A model generated the notes under the pieces. That model had not been told where the DNA came from. It did not search any database and saw only the letters and a program-made list of their open reading frames with translations. Below, in pieces: positions 52,073-61,270 of a stretch of DNA of 64,000 bases; position 1 is the first letter of the stretch; each line of letters starts with the position of its first letter. Both the position numbers and the translations under genes were made by a program. The DNA is taken from contig NZ_PJIK01000017.1 of assembly GCF_002929275.1 (NCBI RefSeq), positions 39,295-103,294 of the forward strand. Direction: 5' to 3'. The stretch comes from Arthrobacter sp. ZGTC131. Its GTDB lineage: Bacteria > Actinomycetota > Actinomycetes > Actinomycetales > Micrococcaceae.

Positions 52073-53503
52073 CTACAACGGAAGCTGCCGCGTGGCAGCC
52101 TTCTCCATGTCCTGGGGTGCCGGCACGTTCTCCACGCTCTGGGGCACCGGCACGGCGCGCTGGTACGGCCTGCCCAGCGCACGGTACTCCCACCCCTTAG
52201 ACGTGTAGCGCTCCGGATCGAGGGCGTGGCGCCCGTCGAGGATGCGCCGGTGCCTGACCCTGGCGCCGAGGCTGTCCGGATCCGCCCGGCGGAATTCTTC
52301 CCATTCGGTCAGCAGTGCCACCACGTCGGCCTGTTCCACCGCTTCAGCCAGCGAACCGACGTAGTTGAGGTCCGGATAGAGGCGGTGGGCATTGGCGTTC
52401 GCCTCCGGATCATAAACCGTGACCACGGCGCCCTCCATGTACAGCAGCCGGGCCACGTCCAGGGCCGGGGCGTCCCGGACGTCGTCGGAGTTGGGCTTGA
52501 ATGCCGCCCCGAGCGCGGCCACGCGCACGCCGGCGAGGTCGCCGCCGGCCAGTTCCCGGATCAGGTCAACGGTCCGGACACGGCGGCGGTTGTTGATGGA
52601 GTCGACTTCGCCGAGGAACCTGACGGCCTGCCCCACCCCGAGCTCCTCCGCGCGGTGTTTGAACGCCCGGATGTCCTTGGGCAGGCAGCCGCCGCCGAAA
52701 CCCAGTCCCGGCTTGAGGAACCGCCCGCCGATGCGGGAGTCCAGGCTCAGGGCATCCGCCAGCAGGCTCACGTCCGCGGATGTGCACTCGCAGACCTCGG
52801 CCATGGCGTTGATGAACGAGATCTTGGTGGCGAGGAACGAATTCGCCGCGACCTTGACGAGTTCGGCCGTGGCCAGATCGGCGACGATGAGCGGAATTCC
52901 TTCGTCCAGGAGCGGAAGGAAAGTCCGCCGAAGAACGGCCTCCGCCCATGCCGATGCCACACCAAACACCAGGCGGTCCGGATGGAGTGTGTCCTGAACG
53001 GCGTAGCCTTCCCGCAGGAACTCCGGATTCCAGGCGAGCTCCAGTTCCGGGCCGAGCGGTGATATTGCCTGCACCATCTTCGTGAGCCGGGCGGCCGTTC
53101 CGATCGGAACCGTGGATTTGCCCACAAGGAGAGCCTTGCGCGTGATGCGGGCTGCGAGTTCCGAGAAGGCAGCGTCGACGTAACTCAGGTTTGCGGCTGT
53201 GGAATCGGCCGACTGCGGGGTCCCCACGCAAACGAAGTGGACGTCGCCGAACTGCGCCACCTCATCCATGTTCGTCGTGAAGTGCAGCCGGCCCGATGCC
53301 AGCGCCTCGTCGAGCTTCTCCGGCAGGCCGGGTTCGAAGAAAGGGACTTTGCCGGTGCGCAGCTGCGCGATCTTGTGATGGTCGACGTCGAACCCGAGGA
53401 CATCGAAGCCCAAGACGGCCATGGCAATGGCGTGGGTGGCACCGAGGTATCCGGTCCCGACCACCGTGATTTTGGGCGCGCTGAAGGAAGCAAGGTTGTT
53501 CAT
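52073..53503 (-). CDS. UDP-glucose/GDP-mannose 6-dehydrogenase family protein
   Basis: 476 residues. N-terminal NAD-binding domain (ITVVGTGYLGATHAIAMAVL), central domain with NPEFLREGYAVQD, and the catalytic Cys in GFGGGCLPKDI. It oxidises a nucleotide-activated hexose to the uronate, most probably UDP-glucose to UDP-glucuronate. The C-terminal 35 residues after RYTSKGWEYRALGRP are a Pro/Val-rich tail. It lies 58 bp downstream of the beta-helix protein gene and probably supplies the precursor for the polymer made by the upstream glycosyltransferase. Confidence 0.92.
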   Translation of the reverse strand: MNNLASFSAPKITVVGTGYLGATHAIAMAVLGFDVLGFDVDHHKIAQLRTGKVPFFEPGLPEKLDEALASGRLHFTTNMDEVAQFGDVHFVCVGTPQSADSTAANLSYVDAAFSELAARITRKALLVGKSTVPIGTAARLTKMVQAISPLGPELELAWNPEFLREGYAVQDTLHPDRLVFGVASAWAEAVLRRTFLPLLDEGIPLIVADLATAELVKVAANSFLATKISFINAMAEVCECTSADVSLLADALSLDSRIGGRFLKPGLGFGGGCLPKDIRAFKHRAEELGVGQAVRFLGEVDSINNRRRVRTVDLIRELAGGDLAGVRVAALGAAFKPNSDDVRDAPALDVARLLYMEGAVVTVYDPEANANAHRLYPDLNYVGSLAEAVEQADVVALLTEWEEFRRADPDSLGARVRHRRILDGRHALDPERYTSKGWEYRALGRPYQRAVPVPQSVENVPAPQDMEKAATRQLPL

Positions 53504-53561
53504 TGGTTTCTCGATTCAATCTGGAGCGAATGAAGTGGCCGGGCTGGCCCGGCTGTTTCCC

Positions 53562-54686
53562 CTAGTCCGAGCTGCAGGGTTGGTTTGAGAGACCCTGGCC
53601 GGCCTGGGTGGCCCTGTTGCTGCACTCGACGACGTTTCCGCGCACCGGTTTCAGCGAGTAGCCGAGTCCCGGGCCGTTGACTTCCGCGGTGTTGTTGCGG
53701 AAGACATTGTTGGTCCCCCAACCATCAATAATTTCGTGCGTCTGGAATCCATCCTTGGGCGAATTCCTGCCCGTATTGCCTTCGATGGTCCAGCCCCTGC
53801 CTTTGACGTCAACCCAGGAGTCGGCGTCGGCGAGTGAAGAACCGTCAAAGGTATTGTTGAACAGCACGCCGTCCGACGTGCCTTCCTTGATATCGATGCA
53901 TTCCGCCGTGGTGCCGGAGATGGTGTTGCCGATTATCCGATTCCGATCGCTCCTATCTGGTTCGCAATTGCTGATGTCGCACCAGTTGCTCTCTGCGGTG
54001 CCGACGTAGATCCCTTCCCCGAACTTGGGTTTCCTCGAGCCGGCTCCGCGGATGGTGTTCCCTACCACCTCGTTGTCGGAGCTGAACCTGCGCAGATGGA
54101 TTGCCTCGTCGCCGGTTCCGCTGACGGAGATGCCTTGCAGCAGGGAGTTTGTGGTTTCATCGGCCATGATGCCTTTCTGACCGTTCCGGACCGTGAAGCC
54201 CTTGACGATCCAATGTGAAGCCCGGTTGAGGTGGAGCACGTAGCCGTCCTCGGTTCCTCCGCCATCCAGCACGGCGCCCGCCGCTCCGCACAACGTGATG
54301 GGTTTTGCGGCGGTCCCCTTGCCCGTTGCCACGAAGTTTCCGGTGTAGACGCCGTCGGCAAGCCGTATGACGGCTCCGGGTTCGGGCTTGGCCAGGGCCG
54401 CCCTCAGTTCAGACGCCGTGGTGACGGTGACTGATGCGCGCGGACAGCCCGCCGGGGCCGGCAAAGGAGCCGTCCCCGTCGGCCTGGCCGACGCGCCCGG
54501 CCCTCCTGTGGCCGCCGGTGTGCTTTCCGTCGCGGGTGTACTTTCGGTGCCAGAGCTGGTCCCCCCGGTGGGCGGGATGCCCTGCTGGCTCAACGCGATC
54601 GTGGCGGCAACAGCGGCGGCCACCCCGGCAACCATCACGAGGCCGAGGATGATCATCCACCGAGGGGCAAACCACATGCGCGCCAT
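53562..54686 (-). CDS. Membrane-anchored right-handed beta-helix protein, PL6 lyase-like
   Basis: 374 residues. An N-terminal signal anchor (WMIILGLVMVAGVAAAVAAT) and a Ser/Thr/Pro linker precede a parallel beta-helix beginning ELRAALAKPEPGAVIRLADG, then YTGNFVATGKGTAAKPITL and repeated N-x-I-x-G turns (NEVVGNTIRG, NRIIGNTISG). The opening strand pattern resembles family 6 polysaccharide lyases and chondroitinase B-like folds. A role in cutting or modifying the exopolysaccharide outside the cell is inferred. Its start overlaps the stop of the preceding gene (TGATG). Confidence 0.82.
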   Translation of the reverse strand: MARMWFAPRWMIILGLVMVAGVAAAVAATIALSQQGIPPTGGTSSGTESTPATESTPAATGGPGASARPTGTAPLPAPAGCPRASVTVTTASELRAALAKPEPGAVIRLADGVYTGNFVATGKGTAAKPITLCGAAGAVLDGGGTEDGYVLHLNRASHWIVKGFTVRNGQKGIMADETTNSLLQGISVSGTGDEAIHLRRFSSDNEVVGNTIRGAGSRKPKFGEGIYVGTAESNWCDISNCEPDRSDRNRIIGNTISGTTAECIDIKEGTSDGVLFNNTFDGSSLADADSWVDVKGRGWTIEGNTGRNSPKDGFQTHEIIDGWGTNNVFRNNTAEVNGPGLGYSLKPVRGNVVECSNRATQAGQGLSNQPCSSD

Positions 54687-56542
54687 CAGTGCGGCGGCCT
54701 GACGTCTTCAAGGGCGATGATCCCCCTCGTCAGGGACGTCAGCGGCACGCGGTCCGCGTACGGGCTGCGGAACACGTGGCGGGACCGCCGTCCCTTAGCG
54801 GCCGCCGTCACCAGCAACAGGGCGCCGAGCATGAGCCAGATGAAGGTGAGCGGCTGGAAGACGGAGTCCACCACCCGTTCCACGGTGTAGGCCGGAGCCC
54901 ATCCTAAGAGGTCGTTCTCGCCCAGTTCCTTGGCAGTTGACTGTTCCTTCCAGATGGCGGTGGATCCATAGCCGGCGATCGAGTTACCCTCTACGGCTGT
55001 GTCCCTCACATCGCCGAGCAGTGTGACCGCGTGGTTGGAGATGTCGGTCAGCGTGTTGCCCGTGATCTCGGCGTGGGCGTCCCGCACGTAAATCCCGGTG
55101 TCGCCGCCGGCGATAGTATTTCGGGTCACGTTGGCCCGTGCCTCGGCATCACGGACAGCGACCGCCTGCCGCACTTGGTCGCGGAACTCGTTCCCGGCGA
55201 TTGTCACGCCCGTGGCGCCGTTGTTCACCACCACGCCGACGTCGTTCTTCACCAGGACGCTGTCCGCGACTGTGAGGTTGCTGCCGCCGCTGAGCTCAAC
55301 GCCGTAGCGCGCGTTCCGCTCGGCCCGGCTGCCCGTCACGCGGTTGCTGCCATAGGCGTCCACCGCGGTCCCAACGGCATTGGGCCCGTCGGCGAGTGGC
55401 CGCCCGTCGAACGTCATGCCGTTGCGCCCGTTGCCGCGGGCGTCCACGGTGTCAAGGGTGACGCGGGTGGTGGACCTGCCCACGCTGAAGCCGTCCACGG
55501 CGTTGCCGGAGGAACTGGTCCGGGCAATGGAGGCGTCCGCGACATAGCGGTGCAACACCAGGCCGTCGACGAGGCTCCGCGTAATCACCGTGTCGCGTAT
55601 GGCGATGTCCCTGGCGTTGGTCACAAAGAGGCCGAAAGCATTCTTGTCCACTCGGAGGTTCTCGATTCCCGCAGTGACCAAACTGTAGTCCTGCGCCGAC
55701 TGCTTGAACAGGGTGGTCAGCTCTTTGTCGGGGAGGAGGCGCGCTCCTGCCGAGGCTGCCGCTGTCTCCGCCGGCGTGGGGGGCTTCTCACTGAAGGTGC
55801 TCACGGCGTCCGTGCCCGTGAGCGAGAGGCCCCCGGTGTTACCGCTCCAGAAGCCGAGGTTGGACACGTGGGAATGCGAAATGGACGCGTGGCCGCCGAT
55901 GACCCTGATGTAGGCGCGGCCGTCGGCTGTTACGGTGTCCGGCGCGCCCTTGGTGCTATCCCAGCTGGTGACGGTAGCGGTGGACGCCGCGGCGCCGCCG
56001 ATCGCGAGCGAGCCGCCCAGGGTCACCACCGAGACAAAGGATTCGGGGCCGCTCTCCATCCGGAGCTTCAGTCCCTGGTCCGGCGCCGGTGCGTTCAGGA
56101 TGAGCGTTGCGCCGGCCAGCACCACGACGCTCTCGGACAGCAGGTAGTGGCCGCCCGGCTGTGCCCGGAACGACTTGGGCGCGAGGGCCAGGAGGTCTTT
56201 GGTGGTGTAGGCCGCCTTCCGCGCAGGCAGGATGAGGGTATAGGCCGATCCCGTCCGCAAACGGTAGGGCCCTTCCAGTCCTTCGACGCGCCAGCGGGCT
56301 GCGGACGCGATGGTGCGGACGTAGACCAGGCGTTCATCCTCGCGCTCGACGAGGCTGGCTTCCGTGGCGGGGTTTCCGGTGTAGAGCCGCCCCTGCACGT
56401 TGCCGTTATCGGCAATTTCGTTCCGCCCCTTGGCGTCGGCGGCGCTGATGTTCCGGCTGTTTCCCACGTAGATCAACCCGGCCGCCACCGCCGCGACAAC
56501 CAAGACCGAGAGAATGATCCACAGGGGCCTCCGGCCACTCAT
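54686..56542 (-). CDS. Large beta-helix protein with two membrane anchors
   Basis: 618 residues from ATG 56542, which overlaps the glycosyltransferase stop (ATGA). A membrane helix at each end (PLWIILSVLVVAAVAAGLIY and FIWLMLGALLLVTAAA) brackets an extracytoplasmic region whose second half is a run of beta-helix repeats (GVELSGGSNLTVADSVLVKN, GVTIAGNEFRDQ, ANVTRNTIAGGDTGIYVRD). Such PbH1 repeats occur in alginate C5-epimerases and related carbohydrate-active proteins. It may modify the nascent polysaccharide at the membrane. Confidence 0.82.
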   Translation of the reverse strand: MSGRRPLWIILSVLVVAAVAAGLIYVGNSRNISAADAKGRNEIADNGNVQGRLYTGNPATEASLVEREDERLVYVRTIASAARWRVEGLEGPYRLRTGSAYTLILPARKAAYTTKDLLALAPKSFRAQPGGHYLLSESVVVLAGATLILNAPAPDQGLKLRMESGPESFVSVVTLGGSLAIGGAAASTATVTSWDSTKGAPDTVTADGRAYIRVIGGHASISHSHVSNLGFWSGNTGGLSLTGTDAVSTFSEKPPTPAETAAASAGARLLPDKELTTLFKQSAQDYSLVTAGIENLRVDKNAFGLFVTNARDIAIRDTVITRSLVDGLVLHRYVADASIARTSSSGNAVDGFSVGRSTTRVTLDTVDARGNGRNGMTFDGRPLADGPNAVGTAVDAYGSNRVTGSRAERNARYGVELSGGSNLTVADSVLVKNDVGVVVNNGATGVTIAGNEFRDQVRQAVAVRDAEARANVTRNTIAGGDTGIYVRDAHAEITGNTLTDISNHAVTLLGDVRDTAVEGNSIAGYGSTAIWKEQSTAKELGENDLLGWAPAYTVERVVDSVFQPLTFIWLMLGALLLVTAAAKGRRSRHVFRSPYADRVPLTSLTRGIIALEDVRPPH

Positions 56543-57864
56543 GCCGTTAGCCCCTTGGCGTCGATTGCCGTTCCGCCCGGGACTGTTGCGTCCAGAACCG
56601 TGGTATCGAGGGTCTTGGCGTCCTGGCCGTCCCCGCCCGTCTGGTCGGCGTGCCTGGTGAGCCATCCCTGTTTGTTCATCGTGGCGAAAGCATAGACCTT
56701 GATGGGGAGGGCCACCAGGATGACGGTGAAGGCCAGAACCGGCAAGATCAGGATGTCTCCTGGGTGGCGTCGCAGGTGGGAGATGCCGCGGACGGCGCGG
56801 CCCAGAAGCAGCCAGCAAAGCGCGGCCGTTGCCCCGAGCGGAGTCGGATCAAGCCTGTTGAAAATGAGGTAAAACAGCGTCAGTCCCATGGTGACCGGCG
56901 TCAGCAGGATCTGCAGGACAGTGACCTTAGTGACGAACGGAACCCGCCACAGCCACCCATTGGCTATCGCGGTCAGGTAGCAGCGGTACGAATTGCGGCT
57001 CCAACGGACCCGTTGCTTGACGAAGGCACGGAAGCTGGACGGGAACATGGAGACTGCCCGCGCCGTGGACTGGTGGACGGTCTTATAGCCGGACGCGAGC
57101 ACCAGCCACGTCAGCCGCCCGTCGTCACCTGAGATGCAGCGGCGGCCCATGAAGTACTCGTTTTCGAGATGTTCCAGGACAGGAAGGACGGCGCTCTTCC
57201 GGTACACCGCTGTCCGCCCCGAGACGCACGGCACTGCCCCGGCCCGGCCCATGGCCGGCACGTAGTCGAGATACCGCAGGTTCACGAGCCAGTCGGCGAC
57301 CCGGCGCCACACGCTTGAGTTCCGCTGGTACACGTTCTGGTGTGTCCCCACGCCGCCCACCGCGGGGTCCGCGAAGGGCATCTGCACGTTGGCCAGCAGC
57401 CCCGGCTGCCACCAGGTGTCGGAGTCCGTCAGCACCAGGATCTCGTACTTGGCCAGCCTCATGCCCGCACCCAGCGCAGAGCGTTTGCCAACATGGTGGA
57501 AGAGGACGGGCCTGACCGTGCTATCGCCCAGGGCGGTGATGCGCCGGAATGCTTCGAGATCCTCGACGTCAAGGACGATGATGATCTCATCCGGCCTCTG
57601 CCTCCGCCAGGACTCCAGCGCGCTCATCAGAATATCCGGGTCCTCGTGGAATGACGGGACGATGACCGAGGTTGTGGCGCGGAAATTGTTCCAAACCGGC
57701 CTTGCGCGCCGGGAAAGGACAAACCGGTAAACCCAAAGTCCCCACACGATGGCTCCTGCTACGGCCAAGGGGAAATAAGGCGAGACTTCGGTATAGAAGT
57801 CGCTGAGGCTCGCCCAGCTGAATTGGTTCAGGACATCAGTGATTTCGTGAGGAAGGGCGCTCAT
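56539..57864 (-). CDS. Family 2 processive glycosyltransferase, hyaluronan-synthase-like
   Basis: 441 residues from ATG 57864 (GAAGGA upstream); the frame is open further upstream but is not protein-like there. One N-terminal and about four C-terminal membrane helices flank a GT-A domain: DSD in LTDSDTWWQPG, then SGDDGRLTW and QRVRWSRNSYR. The GDDRxLT-like and QxxRW motifs mark a processive beta-glycosyltransferase of the hyaluronan/cellulose synthase type. The order in the operon (synthase, two beta-helix proteins, nucleotide-sugar dehydrogenase) implies a uronate-containing polymer. Confidence 0.9.
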   Translation of the reverse strand: MSALPHEITDVLNQFSWASLSDFYTEVSPYFPLAVAGAIVWGLWVYRFVLSRRARPVWNNFRATTSVIVPSFHEDPDILMSALESWRRQRPDEIIIVLDVEDLEAFRRITALGDSTVRPVLFHHVGKRSALGAGMRLAKYEILVLTDSDTWWQPGLLANVQMPFADPAVGGVGTHQNVYQRNSSVWRRVADWLVNLRYLDYVPAMGRAGAVPCVSGRTAVYRKSAVLPVLEHLENEYFMGRRCISGDDGRLTWLVLASGYKTVHQSTARAVSMFPSSFRAFVKQRVRWSRNSYRCYLTAIANGWLWRVPFVTKVTVLQILLTPVTMGLTLFYLIFNRLDPTPLGATAALCWLLLGRAVRGISHLRRHPGDILILPVLAFTVILVALPIKVYAFATMNKQGWLTRHADQTGGDGQDAKTLDTTVLDATVPGGTAIDAKGLTA

Positions 57865-58261
57865 GATCGGTCCTTCGGTGTTTTGGATGTCGGAGGGAAC
57901 GGCTGCCAGGGGTTTCGCCTGCAGATGTCCGTGCCGCCACCGGGGGTCCGGCGGCCGGCTGGGTCGTTCGTTGAGGCTCTGCGGAAGAAGTCGGCTGATG
58001 TTGCTGTCGATTCTCCGAAGGGCCTCACTAGAAAGCATGCTGGCCATCCCGTGGGCGGCGCTATGAGGCAAAACACCCGAATTTCCGAAACCGAGTACTC
58101 GATTTTCCCGGGGCCGGATACCTGCTTTCACTCGGGTGAAAGTTCGGAACCTACCCGCCCTACGCTGCGCGGGCCCCGGCCGGCAGGCCAGAACAGCTTG
58201 GATCCGGGGCAGGTGACGTAGGGTATTGACGGAAGAAGATCGAAGTGGAGGTGCCAGGCCG
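57865..58261. other. 397-bp region between the exopolysaccharide operon and the SCP2-like gene
   Basis: Divergent intergenic region with no gene I can support. It contains a palindrome CTTTCAC-TCGG-GTGAAAG (58125-58142), which could be an operator for the polysaccharide operon or a hairpin in its long leader. The rest is unremarkable GC-rich sequence. Confidence 0.5.
58125..58142. promoter_or_regulatory. Palindrome upstream of the exopolysaccharide operon
   Basis: CTTTCAC-TCGG-GTGAAAG has perfect seven-base arms. It lies 260 bp upstream of the glycosyltransferase start and about 120 bp before the SCP2-like gene on the other side. Confidence 0.45.
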
Positions 58262-58651
58262 TTGGCTGTTTCCCGACGCCGGATTGACCCTGACCAGGGC
58301 CGCGCCGCAGTGGCCCAGTGGGCGGCCGGCGGCATGCCGCCGTCGGCATCTTCTGCCGCTGCGGAGGTCCCCCGGTCCGTGATCGCGACAGCGGTGCGGT
58401 ACTCCCTCGAGGAAGTCACCGCCCGGGCACCCGGCAACTCCGTCGAGGTCCGGGTGCCGCCGTTCGGCGTCACCCAGTGCGTCGAAGGGCCGCGCCACAC
58501 GCGCGGCACGCCGCCGAACGTCATAGAGTGCGACGCCGCCACCTGGCTTGCGATGGTGACCGGCCGGATGAGCTGGGCGGACGCCGTGGACGCCGGACGG
58601 GTTGCTGCCTCCGGGCTCCGGGCCGACCTGTCGGCGCTACTGCCTCTGTAA
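58262..58651 (+). CDS. Sterol-carrier (SCP2)-like family protein
   Basis: 129 residues from TTG 58262 (GGAGG about 15 bases upstream); another TTG at 58226 would add 12 residues. The sequence has the actinobacterial motif AVSRRRIDPDQGRAA, ATAVRYSLEEVTARAPG and the conserved VRVPPFGVTQCVEGPRHTRG and DAATWLAMVTGRMSW. It belongs to the small SCP2-like group (MDMPI C-terminal type fold), possibly lipid-binding. Function unknown. Confidence 0.8.
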   Translation: MAVSRRRIDPDQGRAAVAQWAAGGMPPSASSAAAEVPRSVIATAVRYSLEEVTARAPGNSVEVRVPPFGVTQCVEGPRHTRGTPPNVIECDAATWLAMVTGRMSWADAVDAGRVAASGLRADLSALLPL

Positions 58652-58702
58652 CAACCGCACCTGTAAATGCCTCAGGGCCCGTAACGCATCAGCCCCCTAA
58701 TG

Positions 58703-58743
58703 CGCGAAACTCCGCCCCGGGAATTCCGGGGCGGAGTTTCGCG
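58703..58743. terminator. Bidirectional hairpin between convergent genes
   Basis: A perfect 18-bp stem (CGCGAAACTCCGCCCCGG / CCGGGGCGGAGTTTCGCG) around GAATT, 52 bp after the SCP2-like gene and 38 bp from the dctA stop. It has no long U tract. Confidence 0.8.
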
Positions 58744-58780
58744 GGCCACGCGCTGGAGGTGCGCCCAGTGTGCGGTCCGG

Positions 58781-60259
58781 TTATTCGTGGTTGATGGCCG
58801 CCGAGGGCTTGCTCATCTGGAACTCGGGGATCTGGTCGGCGGTCGGGCCGCCGCGGAACTTGGGTGACGGCTGCCCGCCCCCGCTGATCCGTTCAAGTTC
58901 CTGGTCTTCGAAGTCGTCCTCGACGCCGAGCATGATCGCCGAATCGTGGTTGGTGATCTCGCCCTTGAAGGCCCGGGCCATGACGCCACGGTCGAACTGG
59001 CCCTCCCACTTGGAGACCACGAACGTGGCCACGCAATTGCCCAGCAGGTTCACCACCACCCGCATGGAGTCCATCAGGCGGTCAGCCCCGAGGAGGAGGG
59101 CGACGCCGGCAACCGGGAACATGCCGAGGGCTGCGGCCGTGGCGGACAGGGCCAGGAAAGACGAACCGGGGACGCCGGCCATGCCCTTGGACGTCAGCAG
59201 GAGGACTCCCAGTGCCGCGAGCTGCTGCCCCAGGTCCAGGTTGTGGCCGAATGCCTGGGCCAGGAACAGCAGGGAAATCGAAAGGTAGATCGCGGCGCCG
59301 TCGAGGTTGAACGAGTAACCGGTGGGAACCACCAGGCCCGTGGTGGCACGGGAGCAGCCCGCGTTCGTCAGCTTGGTCATGATGCGTGGCATGACGGCCT
59401 CGGTGGATGCCGTGCCGAGGGCCAGGAGGAACTCCTCCCGCGTGTACTTCAGGAACTGCCACAGCGGGACGCGTGCGACCCCCCAGGCCACGAGGAACAG
59501 GAGGCCGATGAAGACGATGGCTGCGCCGTAGCAGGCGGCGATGAGCTTGGCGTAGGTTCCGAGTGTGTCCAGTCCGTATTGGCCGATGATGAACGCCATG
59601 GCACCGAACGCGCCGACCGGTGCCACCTTCATGATCCAGGACATGATCTTGAAGATCAGTTCCAGGACCGTCTCCATGAGGCTGACAACCGGCATGCAGC
59701 GCTCGCGGCCGATGACGACGATCGCCGCCCCGAAGAACACCGAGAAGAAGAGGACCTGGAGCAGGCTGTTGCTCGCGAAGGCGCCGATGACGCTGGTGGG
59801 AATGATGTCCAGGATGAACGATGCGGCATCCTTGGGCGCGGCGTGGCCGGTCTTGGCGTCGAGCGCTTCCTGCGACAGGGTGCTCGGATCGATGTTCAGG
59901 CCGGCTCCGGGCTGGACAAGGTTGCCGACAACCAGGCCAAAGACCAGGGCGAAAAGCGTGGCCGCTGTGAAGTACAGAAGTGCCTTGACTCCTACCCTTC
60001 CGACCGCCTTGACGTCGCCTACGGCCGAGATCCCGGTGACGATCACCAGGAAAATCAGCGGCGCGATGATCATTTTGATGAGCTGGATGAAGCCGTCACC
60101 GAGCGGCCTCAGTTGAGCGCCAAGGTGCGGCCAGAAATGCCCTATGAGAACACCTGCCACGACGGCGATCAGAATTTGGAAGAAGAGCGACCTATACAGG
60201 GGCTTCTTCTTCGACGGCGCCGAACTCGCCTTCAGCGCCGCGGAATCTGGGATCTTCAT
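58781..60259 (-). CDS. dctA: C4-dicarboxylate/proton or sodium symporter
   Basis: 492 residues from ATG 60259; a TTG at 60277 is an alternative. Dicarboxylate:cation symporter features: about eight membrane helices, SFNLDGAAIYLSI, the serine-rich loop FLLALGTASTEAVMPRIM and LLLTSKGMAGVPGSSF. It imports succinate, fumarate, malate or related acids. A 60-residue cytosolic tail follows the last helix. The gene is preceded by two TTCCGC/GCGGAA sites. Confidence 0.93.
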   Translation of the reverse strand: MKIPDSAALKASSAPSKKKPLYRSLFFQILIAVVAGVLIGHFWPHLGAQLRPLGDGFIQLIKMIIAPLIFLVIVTGISAVGDVKAVGRVGVKALLYFTAATLFALVFGLVVGNLVQPGAGLNIDPSTLSQEALDAKTGHAAPKDAASFILDIIPTSVIGAFASNSLLQVLFFSVFFGAAIVVIGRERCMPVVSLMETVLELIFKIMSWIMKVAPVGAFGAMAFIIGQYGLDTLGTYAKLIAACYGAAIVFIGLLFLVAWGVARVPLWQFLKYTREEFLLALGTASTEAVMPRIMTKLTNAGCSRATTGLVVPTGYSFNLDGAAIYLSISLLFLAQAFGHNLDLGQQLAALGVLLLTSKGMAGVPGSSFLALSATAAALGMFPVAGVALLLGADRLMDSMRVVVNLLGNCVATFVVSKWEGQFDRGVMARAFKGEITNHDSAIMLGVEDDFEDQELERISGGGQPSPKFRGGPTADQIPEFQMSKPSAAINHE

Positions 60260-60334
60260 TGATCTGTACCTATTCAATCGGGGGACAGCCCCGGAATATC
60301 GGGGTCTGATTCCAAAGTAACCCCGCTCACATTA

Positions 60335-60370
60335 TTCCGCAAGGGGATAAACTATTTCCATATTGCGGAA
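60335..60370. promoter_or_regulatory. Two operator-like TTCCGC/GCGGAA sites before dctA
   Basis: TTCCGC-AAG-GGGATA (60335-60349) and TTCCAT-ATT-GCGGAA (60356-60370) are each imperfect forms of the palindrome TTCCGC-N3-GCGGAA. Together they form an inverted pair ATTCCGCAA / TTGCGGAAT (60334-60342, 60363-60371). The 6-3-6 layout is common for IclR-type regulators. They lie about 80-110 bp before the dctA start. Confidence 0.6.
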
Positions 60371-60483
60371 TCAGGGCCCGCGTTCCGGGCACGCGAAAAA
60401 TCCGCTGCGCTATCGGACATCCGCGCACGGGATCCCCGGTGCGGATGTCCGAAAACGTAGCGGAAGCGGTGCGGGAGCCGCTG

Positions 60484-61245
60484 CTAGCCGCGGCCGATGA
60501 AGGGCATGCCGGCGGCCGTGATCACCACCGAGCCGACGCTGGCTGATGGGGGCATGCCGGCCATCATGAGGACCGCGCGGGCGGCGTCCTCTACAGGGAA
60601 CATGGGCTCGACCTTGCGCGTGCCGTCGGCCTGGAGGGCGCCGGAGCCCACGCCAATGGTGTCCATGATCTCGGTGGCGGTATTGCCGATGTCGATCTGG
60701 CCGCACGTAATGCCGAAGGCGCGGCCATCCAGCTCGATGCTCTTGGTCAGGCCCGTCATGGCGTGTTTCGTGACGGCGTAGGCCACGGTCCGCGGCCGGG
60801 GCGAATGCGCGGAGATGGAACCGTTGTTGATGATCCGGCCGCCCTGCGGGCTCTGCGTCTTCATGGCGCGGACGGCCGCACCGGCGCAGAGCAGCGATCC
60901 GGTCAGGTTCACGGCCACGGTGGCTTCCCAGTCCGGGAGGCTGATCTCATCCACCGACGCCGCCGGGCCGAAGACCCCGGCGTTGTTGAACAGCACATCC
61001 ACTCTCCCCCACCTGCGGAGGACGGCGGCGAAAAGGCGCTCGACGTCGTCGGGCACGGTGACGTCGCAAGGCACCGCCAGCGCGTCCGGGTGGCCGCCCG
61101 CCGTTTCGAGCAGCTGTGCCTCGCGCCGGCCGGCCAGGGCCACGCGGTAACCGTCGGCGAGCATTTGGCGGGCCACCGCCCGGCCGATGCCGGACCCGGC
61201 CCCGGTTACGACGGCGACGGGTCCGGGCGTTGGCGTGGCGGTCAT
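60484..61245 (-). CDS. Short-chain dehydrogenase/reductase
   Basis: 253 residues from ATG 61245 (AGGAG seven bases upstream). Classical SDR motifs: [12 protein letters not shown] cofactor loop, NNAG in [10 protein letters not shown], catalytic Ser in [10 protein letters not shown] and YAVTK with Tyr and Lys. An Arg after the first strand (AGRREAQ) favours NADP. Probably co-transcribed with the racemase-like and NCS1 genes upstream. Substrate unknown. Confidence 0.92.
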   Translation of the reverse strand: MTATPTPGPVAVVTGAGSGIGRAVARQMLADGYRVALAGRREAQLLETAGGHPDALAVPCDVTVPDDVERLFAAVLRRWGRVDVLFNNAGVFGPAASVDEISLPDWEATVAVNLTGSLLCAGAAVRAMKTQSPQGGRIINNGSISAHSPRPRTVAYAVTKHAMTGLTKSIELDGRAFGITCGQIDIGNTATEIMDTIGVGSGALQADGTRKVEPMFPVEDAARAVLMMAGMPPSASVGSVVITAAGMPFIGRG

Positions 61246-61270
61246 GCGGTACTCCTGCTGGTTTTCTGGC

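Noticed and set aside
55031-56695. Plus-strand open frame of 554 codons opposite the beta-helix gene
   Set aside because: Antisense shadow of a well-supported gene with membrane helices and beta-helix repeats; no ribosome-binding site.
57865-58542. Upstream in-frame extension of the glycosyltransferase
   Set aside because: No membrane or domain pattern, overlaps the SCP2-like gene on the other strand, and ATG 57864 has a good ribosome-binding site.
58946-60262. Plus-strand open frame of 438 codons opposite dctA
   Set aside because: Glu/Gln/Asp/Arg-rich sequence without domains, a mirror of the hydrophobic dctA frame.
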